DNA from: Hygrophila difformis
Lineage: Eukaryota > Streptophyta > Magnoliopsida > Lamiales > Acanthaceae
Assembly (NCBI GenBank): GCA_030278955.1
Contig: JAOANR010000001.1
Span: 6,312,874 to 6,376,873, forward strand
Direction of reading: 5' to 3'
DNA: 64,000 bases
Both the position numbers and the translations under genes were made by a program. The stretch's first letter is position 1. Each line of letters starts with the position of its first letter. The notes below the pieces were generated by a model. That model was not told the origin of the DNA. It saw only the letters and a list, made by a program, of their open reading frames with translations, and searched no databases. Shown here one piece after another: positions 35,202 through 46,607 of the stretch.

Positions 35202-38086
35202 ATGAGAGATGGGAACTCAAAGAAAAGCAAGGTTTGTTTCTATCTTTTGTCATTTTCCTCTGCTCCAACAATTTTTTCAAAAAGAAAAATTAAAAATTGA
35301 GGAACATAGTAGACCATTGCTGAGCATCAGTTGAATCCACAATCTTCCCTGCATTGACCCTTTCAAGATTTTAATTCTTTGTGCTTTCTTGATGAAGTTT
35401 TCATGGCCAAAAACACTGGTCAAGAAATGGCTCAACATCAGAAGCAAAACTGAGGACTTTCATGCTGATGACATCACTTGTGGAGGTAATTATTTCCATC
35501 TTCATCTGCTGATTGTGGAAATAAGAAAAACAAAATATCCAATTTGGAATTTTTCACAGAGAAAATGGGAATCTCTGAGTTCCTGCCACTAGTTTTTAGA
35601 TTGAAAAGGATTTGGGATTACAGAAAACAAAAAATTTGGCGTTTTTCTCTGTTTGTCTTTGCACAGAAACATTAGAGATTTCTGATGTTAGATCTCTTCT
35701 GTATTGTTCATATCCCTGAGAATTATTCTTTGTATTTTTCAAATATCCTTTTTCCTTAGGTCCTAAGGAAAAAATTTGTATCTTTTTTGTGCACATGTGG
35801 GTCATAAGCTGCTACAGTTAATGACCACAGCTTTAAATTGTTGCTTTTTCAGGTGGTGATGAAGTGTGGAGGAGCAATTTTTCAGAGAGGGAGGCATGCA
35901 CCATCAAGAAAAGCAGAACAGGTTTCAGATTCAGACACCATGGTTTAAAGTTTTTGGACCACATAGTAGTATCATTGCTTGCCATTGCTCTTTAGAAATG
36001 ATTGAGAATCTTGTTCAGTGTTTCTGTAATTGAGTCCTGATTTATATCAACTTGATTTCTAGAGAAATCAATGGGGCGAAATTCGGACCGTGGGCGGCGG
36101 AGCAAGATCGACCTTGATGCCTCCCAAACTACAGATGTTCACAATTACAAGTATGGGTAAACTTTGAACAGCCTCTCATTACATCACTAGTAATTCTGTA
36201 ATGTGATACCAAAGTGTTTGTTCAAAATGGAATAGGATTTTTGTGGCAACTTGGAATGTAGCTGGGAAATCCCCACCTAGCCATTTGAATCTTGATGATT
36301 GGTTGCATACCTCACCTCCTGCTGATATCTATGTCCTTGGGTGAGCTGTTTAGCCTAAAACTAGAATTTGCATATGTTCATTGTCTGGTAGTTCTTTTTT
36401 TCTTGGATAGAATGTGATTCTGTTGTCGTTTTTTAAGGTTTCAAGAACTAGTTCCTTTGAATGCCGGTAATGTGTTGGGAACAGAAGACAATGGTCCAGC
36501 CAGGAAATGGCTGGCGCTCATTCGGAGGACGCTGAACAGCCTACCTGGAAGCAGTGGTAGTTGCCGCACGCCGTCCCCTATTCCCGATCCGATTGTCGAG
36601 CTGGATGATGACTTCGAAGGATCAAACAGGGAGAACCCTCCATCTTTCCTGCACCGTCGATCTTTCCAGTCATTGAGCCGCAGCTTGAGAATGATGGAGA
36701 ATGATGTTCCGGCTAGACAGCCCAGGCTTGACCGTCGATTCAGCGTCTGCGAAAGGGCAATGTATGATCATAGACCTAGCGATTATTACGATCCGTATCT
36801 TCAGTGGGACGCCTCCTCTGATGATGAAAATGGGCCGAGCGATTCGCCTTATGCTCGTTGTTCGCCTATTTTGTACCACAATTCCGCATCTTTGGAGGAT
36901 CGGGACAGATATCCAGGGCATTCGAGGTATTGCTTGGTTGCCAGCAAGCAGATGGTGGGGGTTTTCCTTACAATATGGGTGAGGAGTGATCTGAGAGACA
37001 CTGTTAGGAATCTGAAGGTATCCTGCGTCGGGAGAGGGCTGATGGGATATCTCGGAAACAAGGTACAGTTTTGAATCAACAGAACCTCTTGTCGAAAGCC
37101 ATCCACGCGTTAAATCTGATCGAATTTTAAATTTCCAGGGCTCGATTTCGATCAGCATGTCCTTGCACCAAACAAGCTTCTGCTTCATATGCAGCCATTT
37201 GACCTCCGGGGAGAAGGATGGCGACGAGCTGAGACGAAACTCTGATGTCCTGGAAATTCTGAGAAAGACTAGGTTTCCACGGGTCCGTGGCGTTGGGGAT
37301 GAGAACTCCCCTCAAACAATCCTCGAGCACGAGTGAGTTCGTGCATACAATCAGTCCTTTAATTACACAAACACATTGTGTTCTTGTACGATGTTTCATA
37401 TCTAAAACCTCGTTTTATCTTTTATTTCAGTCGAATCATATGGCTCGGGGACCTGAACTACCGCATTGCTCTGTCGTATAGATGTGCAAAGGCGCTCGTG
37501 GAGATGCGTAACTGGCGAGCATTGCTAGAGAACGACCAGGTAAAGCTTAGTTTAAAAGCCTACGCACTCCTTTTAAGTCGATGGAGTTTTATCCAATTCG
37601 CGCTGCTGATTGATTTTCTTGTAAGCAGCTTAGAATAGAGCAGAGGCACGGAAGAGTTTTCGTTGGATGGAATGAGGGTCGAATATACTTCCCTCCTACA
37701 TACAAGTATTCCAACAATTCGGACAGGTATGCTGGCGAAAACATGCATCCAAAGGAGAAACGACGAACACCAGCCTGGTAAATCCCCCATCCAAAATCCA
37801 ATCTTTCTAGCATTAGTATCAATCCATATAGGCCACTGATTTTTTACTCCATAAATGAAGGTGCGACCGGATTCTATGGCATGGCCACGGCCTCCAACAG
37901 CTGTCCTATGTCCGCGGGGAGTCTAGATTCTCAGATCACCGGCCGGTTTACAGTATTTTTTTAGCAGAAGTCGAGTCCATTAACCGTAGCAGAATCAAGA
38001 AGAGCATGAGCTACTCTAGCTCCAGGATTGAGGTCGAAGAGTTGCTACCGTATGCTCAAGGATACGGTCAATTTAATTTCTACTGA
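35202..38086 (+). CDS. Type I inositol polyphosphate 5-phosphatase (CVP2/CVL1-like)
   Basis: Hydrolyses the 5-phosphate of soluble inositol phosphates or phosphoinositides; CVP2/CVL1 relatives act in vein patterning and membrane traffic. Ten exons join in phase: 35202-35231, 35398-35485, 35853-35921, 36063-36150, 36236-36340, 36438-37062, 37139-37332, 37431-37539, 37629-37777 and 37861-38086, giving 560 residues. The N-terminus has [17 protein letters not shown] and [17 protein letters not shown], typical of plant type I enzymes. Catalytic blocks are ATWNVAGK (about 96-103), [12 protein letters not shown] (about 126-137), WLGDLNYR (about 404-411), PAWCDRILW (about 484-492) and SDHRPV (about 510-515). 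It ends [14 protein letters not shown], the conserved tail. A long exon 6 (625 bp) contains the variable Ser/Asp-rich insert of the plant clade between the second and third catalytic blocks. No WD40 repeats precede it. Which paralogue it is cannot be decided here. Confidence 0.95.
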
Positions 38087-38586
38087 GGGCCAAAGGGTTC
38101 GCGCCTAAATATTCGAGTCACTCGATCTTCCATCCAAACATTAAGAACAAAGCATCTGCTCAACCGGTAGGTTGTTTTGTCCCGAAAACGACATGAACTG
38201 CATTGTCGCTCAGAACTTATATTCCTTGTAAAAGATTTTGATCCACACTCCTTAATCTTGTTGCAGAGAGCTCAAGCTGTCGATTTTCGGGCAATGCTTC
38301 TGTGCAATGTTCACAGGGATTAACAACTAACCTGGCTGCAAATACTCAAAAAATCATTCTTTTCTAGGAATTGAGGATATTGTAAGTGTTAGAGAAATTC
38401 TTGGCTGTAAATCAAATTGTATTTTGAGTTAGATGATGTGTGGCAAACATTTTTGGTGTAAAGATGAAGGGAAGGCAAATCGATTTGTACATGAATGAAT
38501 GGTGCGTTTTCTAAAAGGTTTAGTTAGTTGTAGTTTTTATTGTTTAAATTTTAGATACAGTGTGTACGATTGTTGAATGTATAGTT
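38087..38586 (+). other. 3' UTR of the 5-phosphatase gene
   Basis: Sequence after the stop at 38086, AT-rich, probably including an untranslated intron-like GTTTTG...TTGCAG pattern near 38171-38266. The SINE begins at 38587. No further frame. Confidence 0.4.
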
Positions 38587-38765
38587 TTTTTTTTTTATAA
38601 ACAGTAACACTCATTTGTCGATAAAAGTGTGTGGGAGTTCAAACCACACAAATTACAAATTATGATGGGGAATAAAGGGGGAGGGGATAGGGGGGCGGGG
38701 TGGGGGTCGAACTCCCAACCTATATTTGAGAGAATGAGACTTGGCCACTATAATAAGTACCAAAT
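38587..38765 (-). mobile_element. tRNA-derived SINE (copy 1)
   Basis: Perfect 14-bp TSD TTGAATGTATAGTT at 38573-38586 and 38766-38779. On the minus strand the element begins with a tRNA-like head: A-box-like TAGTGGCCAAGTCTC and B-box-like GGGAGTTCGACCCC. It ends in a poly(A) tail, seen as T's at 38587-38596. The body shares the CCCCTATCCCC and TTGTAATTTGTGTG type strings with the SINE at 55413-55579. Confidence 0.88.
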
Positions 38766-38779
38766 TTGAATGTATAGTT

Positions 38780-39347
38780 AAGTAGACTACTACATACAAT
38801 TTGCCACTCTTAAGATTTTTACACCCAAAAAAAAAAATCCCCTAAATGGTAGTACTACTATTAGGTCCTTTAGTTTTAACTTTACATTTGTCTAGTTTAT
38901 GTGTTTTTGTGTCTTGTAAGATTGTAAGTACACTGTACACACACAAACACCCCCCACTATGTTTGTCAGCAGCAAGTCTCAAAAGCAGGAAAAATTGAAA
39001 TTTACATCTATCTATGTATTTATTTTTTACATTTGTAACTTTACCAAAACCCCCCTTTTGCAAAATGGCAAAGACTTGCACAATGTAGGAAGGAAACAAA
39101 AGCCCTTTTTCTATCATTGAAAGAAGAGAGCTCTTCTCAAAAGAGGAAAACCCCAAAAACATTTTTTTTTTAAAAAAAAAGAAAAAAAAATGGACTTGGT
39201 GGAATAATTGAAGAAGCCCTATTTTAAGTTCTTTCAAGAATTGAAAAAAAAATGGCATTTAGGGCATGTACATGTACTGTACTAATTATCGTGCCATTAT
39301 TTTTGGAAATACTAATAATTAAAAAAAAATCAATATAATAGTAGTAT
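38780..39347. other. AT-rich spacer
   Basis: A-rich and T-rich runs (39160-39195) and no gene. The frame on the minus strand at 38842-39258 is low complexity (Phe/Lys-rich) and is not supported. Confidence 0.45.
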
Positions 39348-39534
39348 TACTCCATCCGTTTCTAAATAAGTGTAACATAAGAAAATGACACGGGATGTAA
39401 TGCAAGGAACAAAAGTACTTTAGTGGAAATTTTTTACCTTTAAAAACATTCCATACATATTAATGTAACATTTATTATGAAACAACAAAAAAAAAGTGTT
39501 ATACACTTATGCTTAAAAAGAAAGGGATGAAGTA
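39348..39534. mobile_element. Stowaway-like MITE, short variant
   Basis: Ends TACTCCATCCGTTTCTAAAT and AAAGGGATGAAGTA with TA borders, about 187 bp. The right end is diverged. The interior GTGTAACATAAG and its inverted partner TTATACACTT suggest a compact palindromic element. Confidence 0.65.
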
Positions 39535-40468
39535 TGAAAAAAAGAGAGTAAACATTAGAAGTATGAAAGAACACCGCAAGGGCATGTGGCAGAGTAAGCG
39601 GTGGAGGGGGTCGGGCCCCCACGGCGGCCCCGCCGTTCCCCGTTTGGGTTTATGTTTATTCATTTGAATAATTAATTAAAATCCGTACGGTACAACTCCC
39701 AGTTGCTGCCAACTAATTTGCATTTTTATTAATTTTTCTTTTTTTCATTTTTTCCCATGCTGATTTTGTTTTTATTATTTTTTATTTTTTCGATTCGGAT
39801 CCCCTCCCTCCCCCCTCTTTTTTCTTTTTTATTTTTCAATCAAAAATTTATTAAATAGATAAAGTTAGATATTTGCTTGCTAATTACAGAATTTGGAATA
39901 CAGACAAGTATGTATATTTGAGCAAATGTGAAATTAAATTTACCTGAATCTTATTGTTCCATTTAGCTGTTGGCAAACATTGTTGTTTTATCTCAGAACA
40001 GGTCTTTTTATAATTTTAATGTAGACTGTATAATTGGAGGTCTGACCTCCAAACTAATTTTAATGTGGTCTCAAAATTAAATTTAGAATCAAAATTTAGT
40101 GATCAAACCTTTTGCATTTCAATCAATGCATGTTATTTCTTCTTCCTTGTTATAGAAAAGAAAATCAAAATTAAACCTGTAACATTCAGATATTAAAACA
40201 AGATAAATACTCAATTTTTATTTGAAAATAGTTTTAAGACGTTCATATTATAAATAATGACTCCCTCCAGAATTAATAGTATTTCACCAAATTCACCTTA
40301 TTAGCCAAAATGCATATCCTTATCCTGGGACAGGACACTGTGTGAATAATGTGGAGACAAGTTTGGATGCTGTAGAGAATCCTACAAGAAGACCTGTTGT
40401 CCTGATGTGACATTTGCATGGGGAATTGCCATTTCTTTCACAACTTTTACCACCAAAAGAGAAAAATA
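39535..40468. other. Spacer with a GC-rich patch
   Basis: AT-rich except for a GC-rich 60-bp patch near 39598-39650 (GGGGTCGGGCCCCCACGGC, then GGCCCCGCCG) that can form a hairpin. Pyrimidine-rich runs CCCTCCCTCCCCCC near 39801. No gene seen. Confidence 0.45.
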
Positions 40469-40662
40469 TAATCCCTCCGTCCCATTCCAAATGTCCTACT
40501 TACTATTTTTGAATGTCCCATTACAAATGTCTTCTTTCTATAAATAGAAATAATTTTCCCCTCCAACAACTATGTGGACCCCACCATATACTCACAAACC
40601 AACTCTACCTTAATTCTCGTGCCCAACAGTAACAAGACACTTGGAGTGGGACTGAGAGAGTA
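40469..40662. mobile_element. Stowaway-like MITE, about 194 bp subfamily
   Basis: Ends TAATCCCTCCGTCCCATTC and GAGTGGGACTGAGAGAGTA with TA borders. The interior (AATGTCCTAC, GTGGACCCCACCA) differs from the 260-bp family A and represents a separate subfamily. Confidence 0.8.
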
Positions 40663-41372
40663 TTAATTTGGAGGTCTCAGCTCACTCTGTATTTTTCAAA
40701 ACAAATTAATTACCATGTCTTAATTAATATACTGAATTTGGTCCAGCCAGATCTTTTGTACCCTTTATCCCCATCGCATGATTATTAAACTTTTGAGACA
40801 GAAGAAAATTAATTGATTGATGTAAGGTTTAAGCTTATTAAAAATGTCTGAGATCTGACTCAAAACAGAGAAAAAAAAAAGAGTTTATTTATTGTGTATT
40901 TAATTGGGTGCATTGAATAAGAGATGAGATAAGATGAGCAATCTGGGCTATCTGTAAAAGGCCTGCCAACATCAGCCTTGAATATTTTCCCACCCCCCCT
41001 CTTTTATTTAATTTTTTTTAGTGAATTTCAAGAATTTTACAAAAGAGAAACCCTTGTGTATAGTTTTGTTTTTAGAATGGAATAGTGTTGTATTTAAGGT
41101 AACAACTTTACATGATTTATTAATAATCGCTTTAATTTTGACCAAAAGAAGAGAGACAGGAGATCTCAGTGCAACAAGATATGATGCAATTGGTTTCCAT
41201 TTATAGGACACTCATTGGGCTTCAATTAATTATGCCGAAAAAGCTACTGTGATATCCCATCCAACCCTGCTTAACAGCCTCATCAATCTAATCATAATTC
41301 ACAACATTTTTTACCAGGGGTAAAAAGTTAAAAATTTACCACTTACCGTCCTTTATGTTTTACTATGTGTAG
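40663..41372. other. Spacer
   Basis: AT-rich non-coding DNA; two short overlapping frames at 41008-41211 are on opposite strands and show no known domain. Confidence 0.45.
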
Positions 41373-41642
41373 TACTCCCTCTGTTTTCTAAAAATTGCAA
41401 CGGACCCATAGTGCACGCAGTCCAATACATATTTTAAATCATTAATAACTCAAGTTCAGTACAAGTAAAAAATTTAAAAGTTCGATATGTAAAAACTACT
41501 CGACGAGAGGAATCTAACAAGATCACACATAACTCTATTTTAACTTATATAACTATGATAAAACTTTAAGTCAAAGTGCGTGTGTGTTAACCGTACAAAA
41601 TTTATCAATTTTACATTCTTTTAAGAACGGACGGAGGAAGTA
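41373..41642. mobile_element. Stowaway-like MITE (family A)
   Basis: Ends TACTCCCTCTGTTTTCTAAA and AACGGACGGAGGAAGTA. Family strings in reverse order: GCAGTCCAATACATATTTTA, TCATTAATAACTCAAGTTC, CGAGAGGAATCTAACAAG. Confidence 0.85.
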
Positions 41643-42143
41643 TTTATGTACGCCGGAAAGAATAGGAAAAGGACACGTGTCAGTGATCCAGTGAAGGATT
41701 GGTGTACGCATCATGTCATTGATCACCATCAACGGTCGGTTCAGAGGTGGGGGGCGCTTCACCACATGACGTCATACATTTCTGCTAGTACATTCAGGTT
41801 TTTCTAATTAATTACTACCAAGTAACTGTATTACTTAGAAGTAAATGAATATTTGACTCCCTAAATTATAAAGAAAATTAACGGATCAATAGTATAAAAA
41901 GGATTGAATCGAATAATCATCTTTTAAAAGTCAGAAATGTTTTAAATACCTAGTCAAAAAAGACTAATGTATGTACATTGGTTAAGAAAGGTACTCTGAG
42001 TAATAGACCCAACAAGAAAGAAAAATAATGCAGACTCAGTACAGATGGGTATAAATGTTAGTACTAGCAAATAGAAAGTGAATAAAACCCCAATTGTAGG
42101 GACTCTTAGAGTAATTAATACGCCAAATATGTTAGCTATTACT
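41643..42143. other. Spacer
   Basis: No gene recognised. Contains GACACGTGTCAGTG near 41671, an ACGTG core that resembles a G-box, but without a nearby gene to regulate. Confidence 0.4.
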
Positions 42144-42728
42144 AGGGTGACCAAAATATTCGAATCGATTCGTTGAACCGCTGAATCGAACCGAAATCGA
42201 ACTGAATTTTCGGTTAACGAGGACCCGGAGCAAATACAAATATTATATTTCAGTATTCGTCCGGTTCAAATACAAATATAAATACTTTAATTTTTTTCCC
42301 CGGTTAACCGAACCGAACCGAATATATTTATTTTATTTTAAAAGTTATATATATTGTAAATATTATAGACATTTGATGGTATAAAATTATAATATACATC
42401 ATTATTTATTTAATTATTTAAGTATATAATAAAATAAATATAAAAAGCTAAAGAGCTAATTATCAAAATATATCACCATAATTAATAAGCCTATATTGAT
42501 TTTTGTCTTTAAGAATACCCTATTATTGAAATATACCTCTACACTAAGATTTGTTACATATACTAACATATTTTGATAACATTGAAAAGAACCACTTGAT
42601 TTCATAGTTATTTTTCTGAGTATAATAACCTCGCCCGACCCTCTTAAAATGTATAATCAAGTTTTCATTTTTTTAAATATTTGAGTTTCGTAGATTTTAA
42701 ATATTCGAACCGGATCGTTTAACCGCTA

Positions 42729-43733
42729 ATAGGGGTGGGCAAAAAATTCGAATCGATTCGCTGAACCGCAAAATCGAATCGAAATCGAATCGAATTTCCG
42801 GTTAACCGAGGACTCCGGTTCAAATACAAATATTTCATTTAAGTATTTGCCCGGTTCAAATACAAATATAAATACTTTAAATTTTTTCCCCGATTAATCG
42901 AACCGAACCGAATATATTTATAGTGTTTTAAAAAATTATATATATTGTATATATTGTTCATATTTTATGGTATATAATTATATATCAATTATATATTTCA
43001 TTATTTATTAAATTATTTAAATATATAATAAAATACTTTCTCCGTTTTTTAATATCATTACATTTGCATAGTTGGTATTATTCATTAAATAACCTTGATT
43101 CAATTTTTTAGCACAGTTGTGTAAGATAAAACATTAGTCAATTGAGATATTGTTGGACTCGTCTAATCGCGTAGTTTTATCATATTAAATTTTTACAATT
43201 TTTACTTGTATATAATTTGAGTTATTAATGATTAAAAATGTGTATTGGATTGCGTGCAGTAAAGAAGTGGAGAAGTTAAAAAAGAACGGAGGGAGTAAAT
43301 ATTAGAAAGTAAAGATAATTAAAAAAATATGTCCTATATTAATTTTTTGCCCTTAAGAATACTCAATATTGAAATAGACAATACACTAACATGTTTTAAA
43401 TATACTAATATATTTTGATAACACTAAAAGGAACCACTGAATTCGAGAGTTATATGATTTATTTTTTTTATATTATTATTGTATTATAATAACCTCAAAA
43501 ATAAACATGCAAATGTTAAGAATTAAGAAATGAAGATTTGATTATAAAGTTTAATGGGCTTGGACAAAATATTCGAACCGAATCGTTTAACCGCTGAATC
43601 GAATCGAAACCGAACTCCCGGTTAACCGAGGAGTCCGGTTACAAATACAAATACTTCATCTAAGTATTTGTCAGGTTCAAATACAAATACAAATACCTGA
43701 AAAACTCCGGGTAACCGAACCGTGCCCACCCCT
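42729..43733. mobile_element. Inner hAT-like element inserted into its relative
   Basis: Flanked by 8-bp direct repeats AACCGCTA (42721-42728 and 43734-43741), which lie inside the outer element's own sequence. Ends AGGGGTGGGCAAAAAATTCG and, inverted, AGGGGTGGGCACGGTTCGGT. It carries the outer family's GGTTAACCGAGGACTCCGG and AAATACAAATA strings and is itself interrupted by a MITE at 43034-43297. Confidence 0.85.
43034..43297. mobile_element. Stowaway-like MITE (family A) nested in the inner hAT element
   Basis: Ends TACTTTCTCCGTTTTTTAAT and AGAACGGAGGGAGTA with TA borders. The interior has GATATTGTTGGACTCGTCTA and GTGTATTGGATTGCGTGCAG, the usual family A order. Confidence 0.85.
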
Positions 43734-44030
43734 AACCGCTAAATCTAATCGAAACCGAACCCCCGGTTAACTGAAGACTCTGGTTACAAATACAAATACT
43801 GAAATGAAGTATTTGCCCGGTTCAAATACAAATACAAATACCTGAAAAATTCAGGTTAACCGAACCGTGCCCACCCAAGCCAGTACCACATGTATGTATA
43901 TATATAAACTCCAATTGTAGGGAGCAAATATCATACCTAAACCGTCACACGATATTCTTGTTCAATGGTAGAAGATTTGATTTCCTGTATTTTAGAAATT
44001 ATTTAAATAATTAAATAAATATGACAACAA

Positions 44031-44111
44031 GTTGACATGGCCGAGTTGGTCTAAGGCGCCAGATTAAGGTTCTGGTCCGAAAGGGCATGGGTTCGAATCC
44101 CATTGTCAACA
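44031..44111 (+). tRNA. tRNA-Leu (AAG)
   Basis: A complete cloverleaf: acceptor stem GTTGACA (44031-44037) pairs with TGTCAAC (44104-44110), the anticodon stem CCAGA/TCTGG encloses the loop TTAAGGT with anticodon AAG at 44066-44068, a leucine-type long variable arm (TCCGAAAGGGC) follows, and the T loop is GGGTTCGAATCCC. A boxes (TGGCCGAGTTGG) and B box are intact. A T-run terminator starts at 44114. No intron. It decodes CUU leucine codons. Full stems support a functional gene. Confidence 0.95.
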
Positions 44112-46607
44112 AATTTTTTACCTTCCTTAATTTTTGAGTTTTTGGAGCCTAACAATGTGTGGCAGGGCCCAAGTCAGAGTGTGCGTGCACCCATTGTAGA
44201 TGATGTCAAGCCTATATATTTTGGGTGTTGAGTACAATGGGTTCTAAAGCAAGGGAAAGCCAATATACCTGGGGGATTGAATCAAATACAATCCCAACTT
44301 GCTCTTCAACATGAATTCTGATATCAAAATGGCAAAAAGTGAGGTGCAAAATACAGGCAGGGCATCTAGGGGGAAAAGAAAAAGAAGAAAAAAAACAGGG
44401 GAGGAACTAAACAACAAGTGCAGTGCAGTGAAGGCAGCACAAGGAAAAGATGATGTCACTTTACCCATCAGCAGCAATAGGCAAAACTCCCAGGATAATA
44501 AAAATAGGCCTTACTTGTTGAACATGTCTGTCAGGTGTAAACACTGTCATTCCCTGCAGAAGACCCAGAGTTTTATATCAATTTGGTTTCATGATGTTGA
44601 TGCTGAATTGCTGATGCTGCTACTCAACACTCAGTGTACTGAAACAAGTTAGCACAGCACAGCAAGAAGTGCAGATATGGAGTACTAATAGTTAATTAAA
44701 AGGGGGGGGGGGGGGGGGGGGGGGGGCTCATTAATTTCAAGTAAAAAAGTTGGGAGTAGGGATGATGATCAAACTTCAAAGCAGTAAGTGAATGGGTTGC
44801 AAAATATTGGCAAAGAGCATTTAAGTCGTTTACCCCAATTCTTGTTGCAGAATCCAACATTTATTTCTACTATTGGTAAAACCCAGTGTGCAAGAACAAG
44901 AATTTGTTTTTTGTTTTTAGCAGATTTAGATTACTGCTTCAGTGGGAAGTAAGACAAGGCACTTAGGCACATGACATAGAGGCCCTACAAGGTGGTAGAA
45001 TGTTGACTTGGGTCTAGGGCTCTAGGCATACTCATAATCATCATGTACTACTGATTGGGAAAGAAACTTGGTGTATCGGTTCCAACTTCCAAGCTTCAAC
45101 TTTGTAATTAGCAGCATATACTCCTATAAGATATTTTATGGGCTCAATACCACACAGAAGCCCAAGAAAACACTGGAAATTGAAGAGGAAGTGTACAAAA
45201 TACAAAATGGATAGAGATATAGATGAATACCTTCTGCAATCTATAATTGGGGCATACAGAGGCAGTAGTACCACACGTGCCTGCAAAACCTACAGAGAGA
45301 TCAAGCAGCTGATTACAAGTTGTGATTTCAACATGCTGTACAATTAATTTGGATGAACATATGGCCTAATGAGACGAGAATATCCATTGTGAAATCTTCA
45401 TATGAACTCACGTCTCAGAAATAAGCACAATCATCAAAGTTCAAAGTTCATGTTCAAACCTCAAAAAGAATTGAGATTAGTACACAATGTGATTAGCTTT
45501 TTTATAGCAGCTACTGAATGAACCCACAACAGAAAAAACCTTCCAAGGGAACTGCTATACAAACGCATTAGAAATGAAGTATCATAAGGGAAAGCATAAA
45601 AATTATTGCTGTGTAACACAAAGGAGTGTGCAATAAAGTACTACTAGCATATGGCATGGGCATTGAGGTGCCCACACTCTCTAAATGATATCTAAGTATT
45701 AAACAGGTTTAATGCCATCACAGATGTAAAATACTCTGCCAAAGTATGTTATCAGAGAAGGATGGGGATAATTAGTGCCCAGAAGGCTACATTCATCACA
45801 AAGAACTACTAGTACATTCATTGTCCTTCCAGCAACTCAATGTCCTAACAAGAGCTGCAACTGAAAGATACCGTTTTTCTAACTAGAAAAGTACAGCATT
45901 ATTGAGAAGCAGCTCTAAACTACCTTATTTTCTAAATGATGATTCCAACAAAACCCACAGCAATTTCTCCCCTTGTTAATGCTAACAATCTGATCTTTAT
46001 TTTTTTATTTTTTTATTTTTATTTTTTTTGCTACTGAAAGCCTGAGAAGAATTATTAGTTAAATATGCGCTGCCAAAATGAAACACAACCAACAAATGTA
46101 AAAGGAGCAAAGTTAGAATAAAAGTATTAAATGAACACTGACAATTGATCTGCAGGGGATGCACCCTTACCTTGATATTTATCCAGCATATTCTATTGCA
46201 CGTTTCGAAGAAAAGATTGTTCATTGATAATGAATTAATCATTAAGTGAAGTTCTGCATCCAATTTTCAGTACGGAAAAATGCGTTCCTGATTGCTGACA
46301 CATGATAATCAACAATATGCAGATGAACATAAATCAACACATACCAATGCCATAAAAAGTGGCAATTAATTTAATTAAATTTCAATAACAGATCACCCCA
46401 ATTCAAGATTCCTAGCTGAATAAGAAAGTGGAAACCAGTTTGATGCTTCAAACATTAAAAGAGAGAAGCAGTCAATGGTTCCCTATGTACAATACTTTAA
46501 ACATCAAAGGCACTTCTCCTATTCTAAGCAGAAATGCATGCTGATTCTGAAAAAATCAACAGCATTGCACTTAGCTATGTGACTATACAACTGCATCCCA
46601 CTGCTGT
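44112..46607 (-). other. Spacer and probable FLZ 3' UTR
   Basis: No gene recognised apart from the 3' flank of the minus-strand FLZ gene, whose stop codon is at 46608. It includes a 25-G homopolymer at 44702-44726. Short frames (44299-44652, 45041-45286, 45997-46263) have no known domain. Confidence 0.5.
44702..44726. repeat. Poly-G tract of 25 bases
   Basis: An uninterrupted run of G. Such tracts can form quadruplexes and are very error-prone in sequencing, so the count is approximate. Confidence 0.9.

Larger units (their letters stand above)
42144..43876. mobile_element. Outer hAT-like element, interrupted by a relative
   Basis: Starts AGGGTGACCAAAATATTCG (42144) and ends CGAACCGTGCCCACCC (43876), an imperfect inverted pair. 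The interior is full of GGTTAACCGAACCGAACCG-type and GGTTCAAATACAAATA strings in both orientations. Without the inner element (42729-43733) it is about 730 bp, matching the inner element once that one's own MITE is subtracted. No clear TSD for the outer copy. No transposase. Confidence 0.75.

Noticed and set aside
38842..39258. 138-codon minus-strand frame
   Set aside because: Phe/Lys runs come from homopolymer A/T tracts; no domain.
39598..39660. GC-rich hairpin as a possible miRNA gene
   Set aside because: The stem is too short and G/C monotone; a terminator or miRNA cannot be supported.
44299..44652. 117-codon frame with a basic stretch RGKRKRRKK
   Set aside because: Looked like a nuclear localisation signal at first, but there is no known domain, no similarity to the neighbours, and no convincing promoter.
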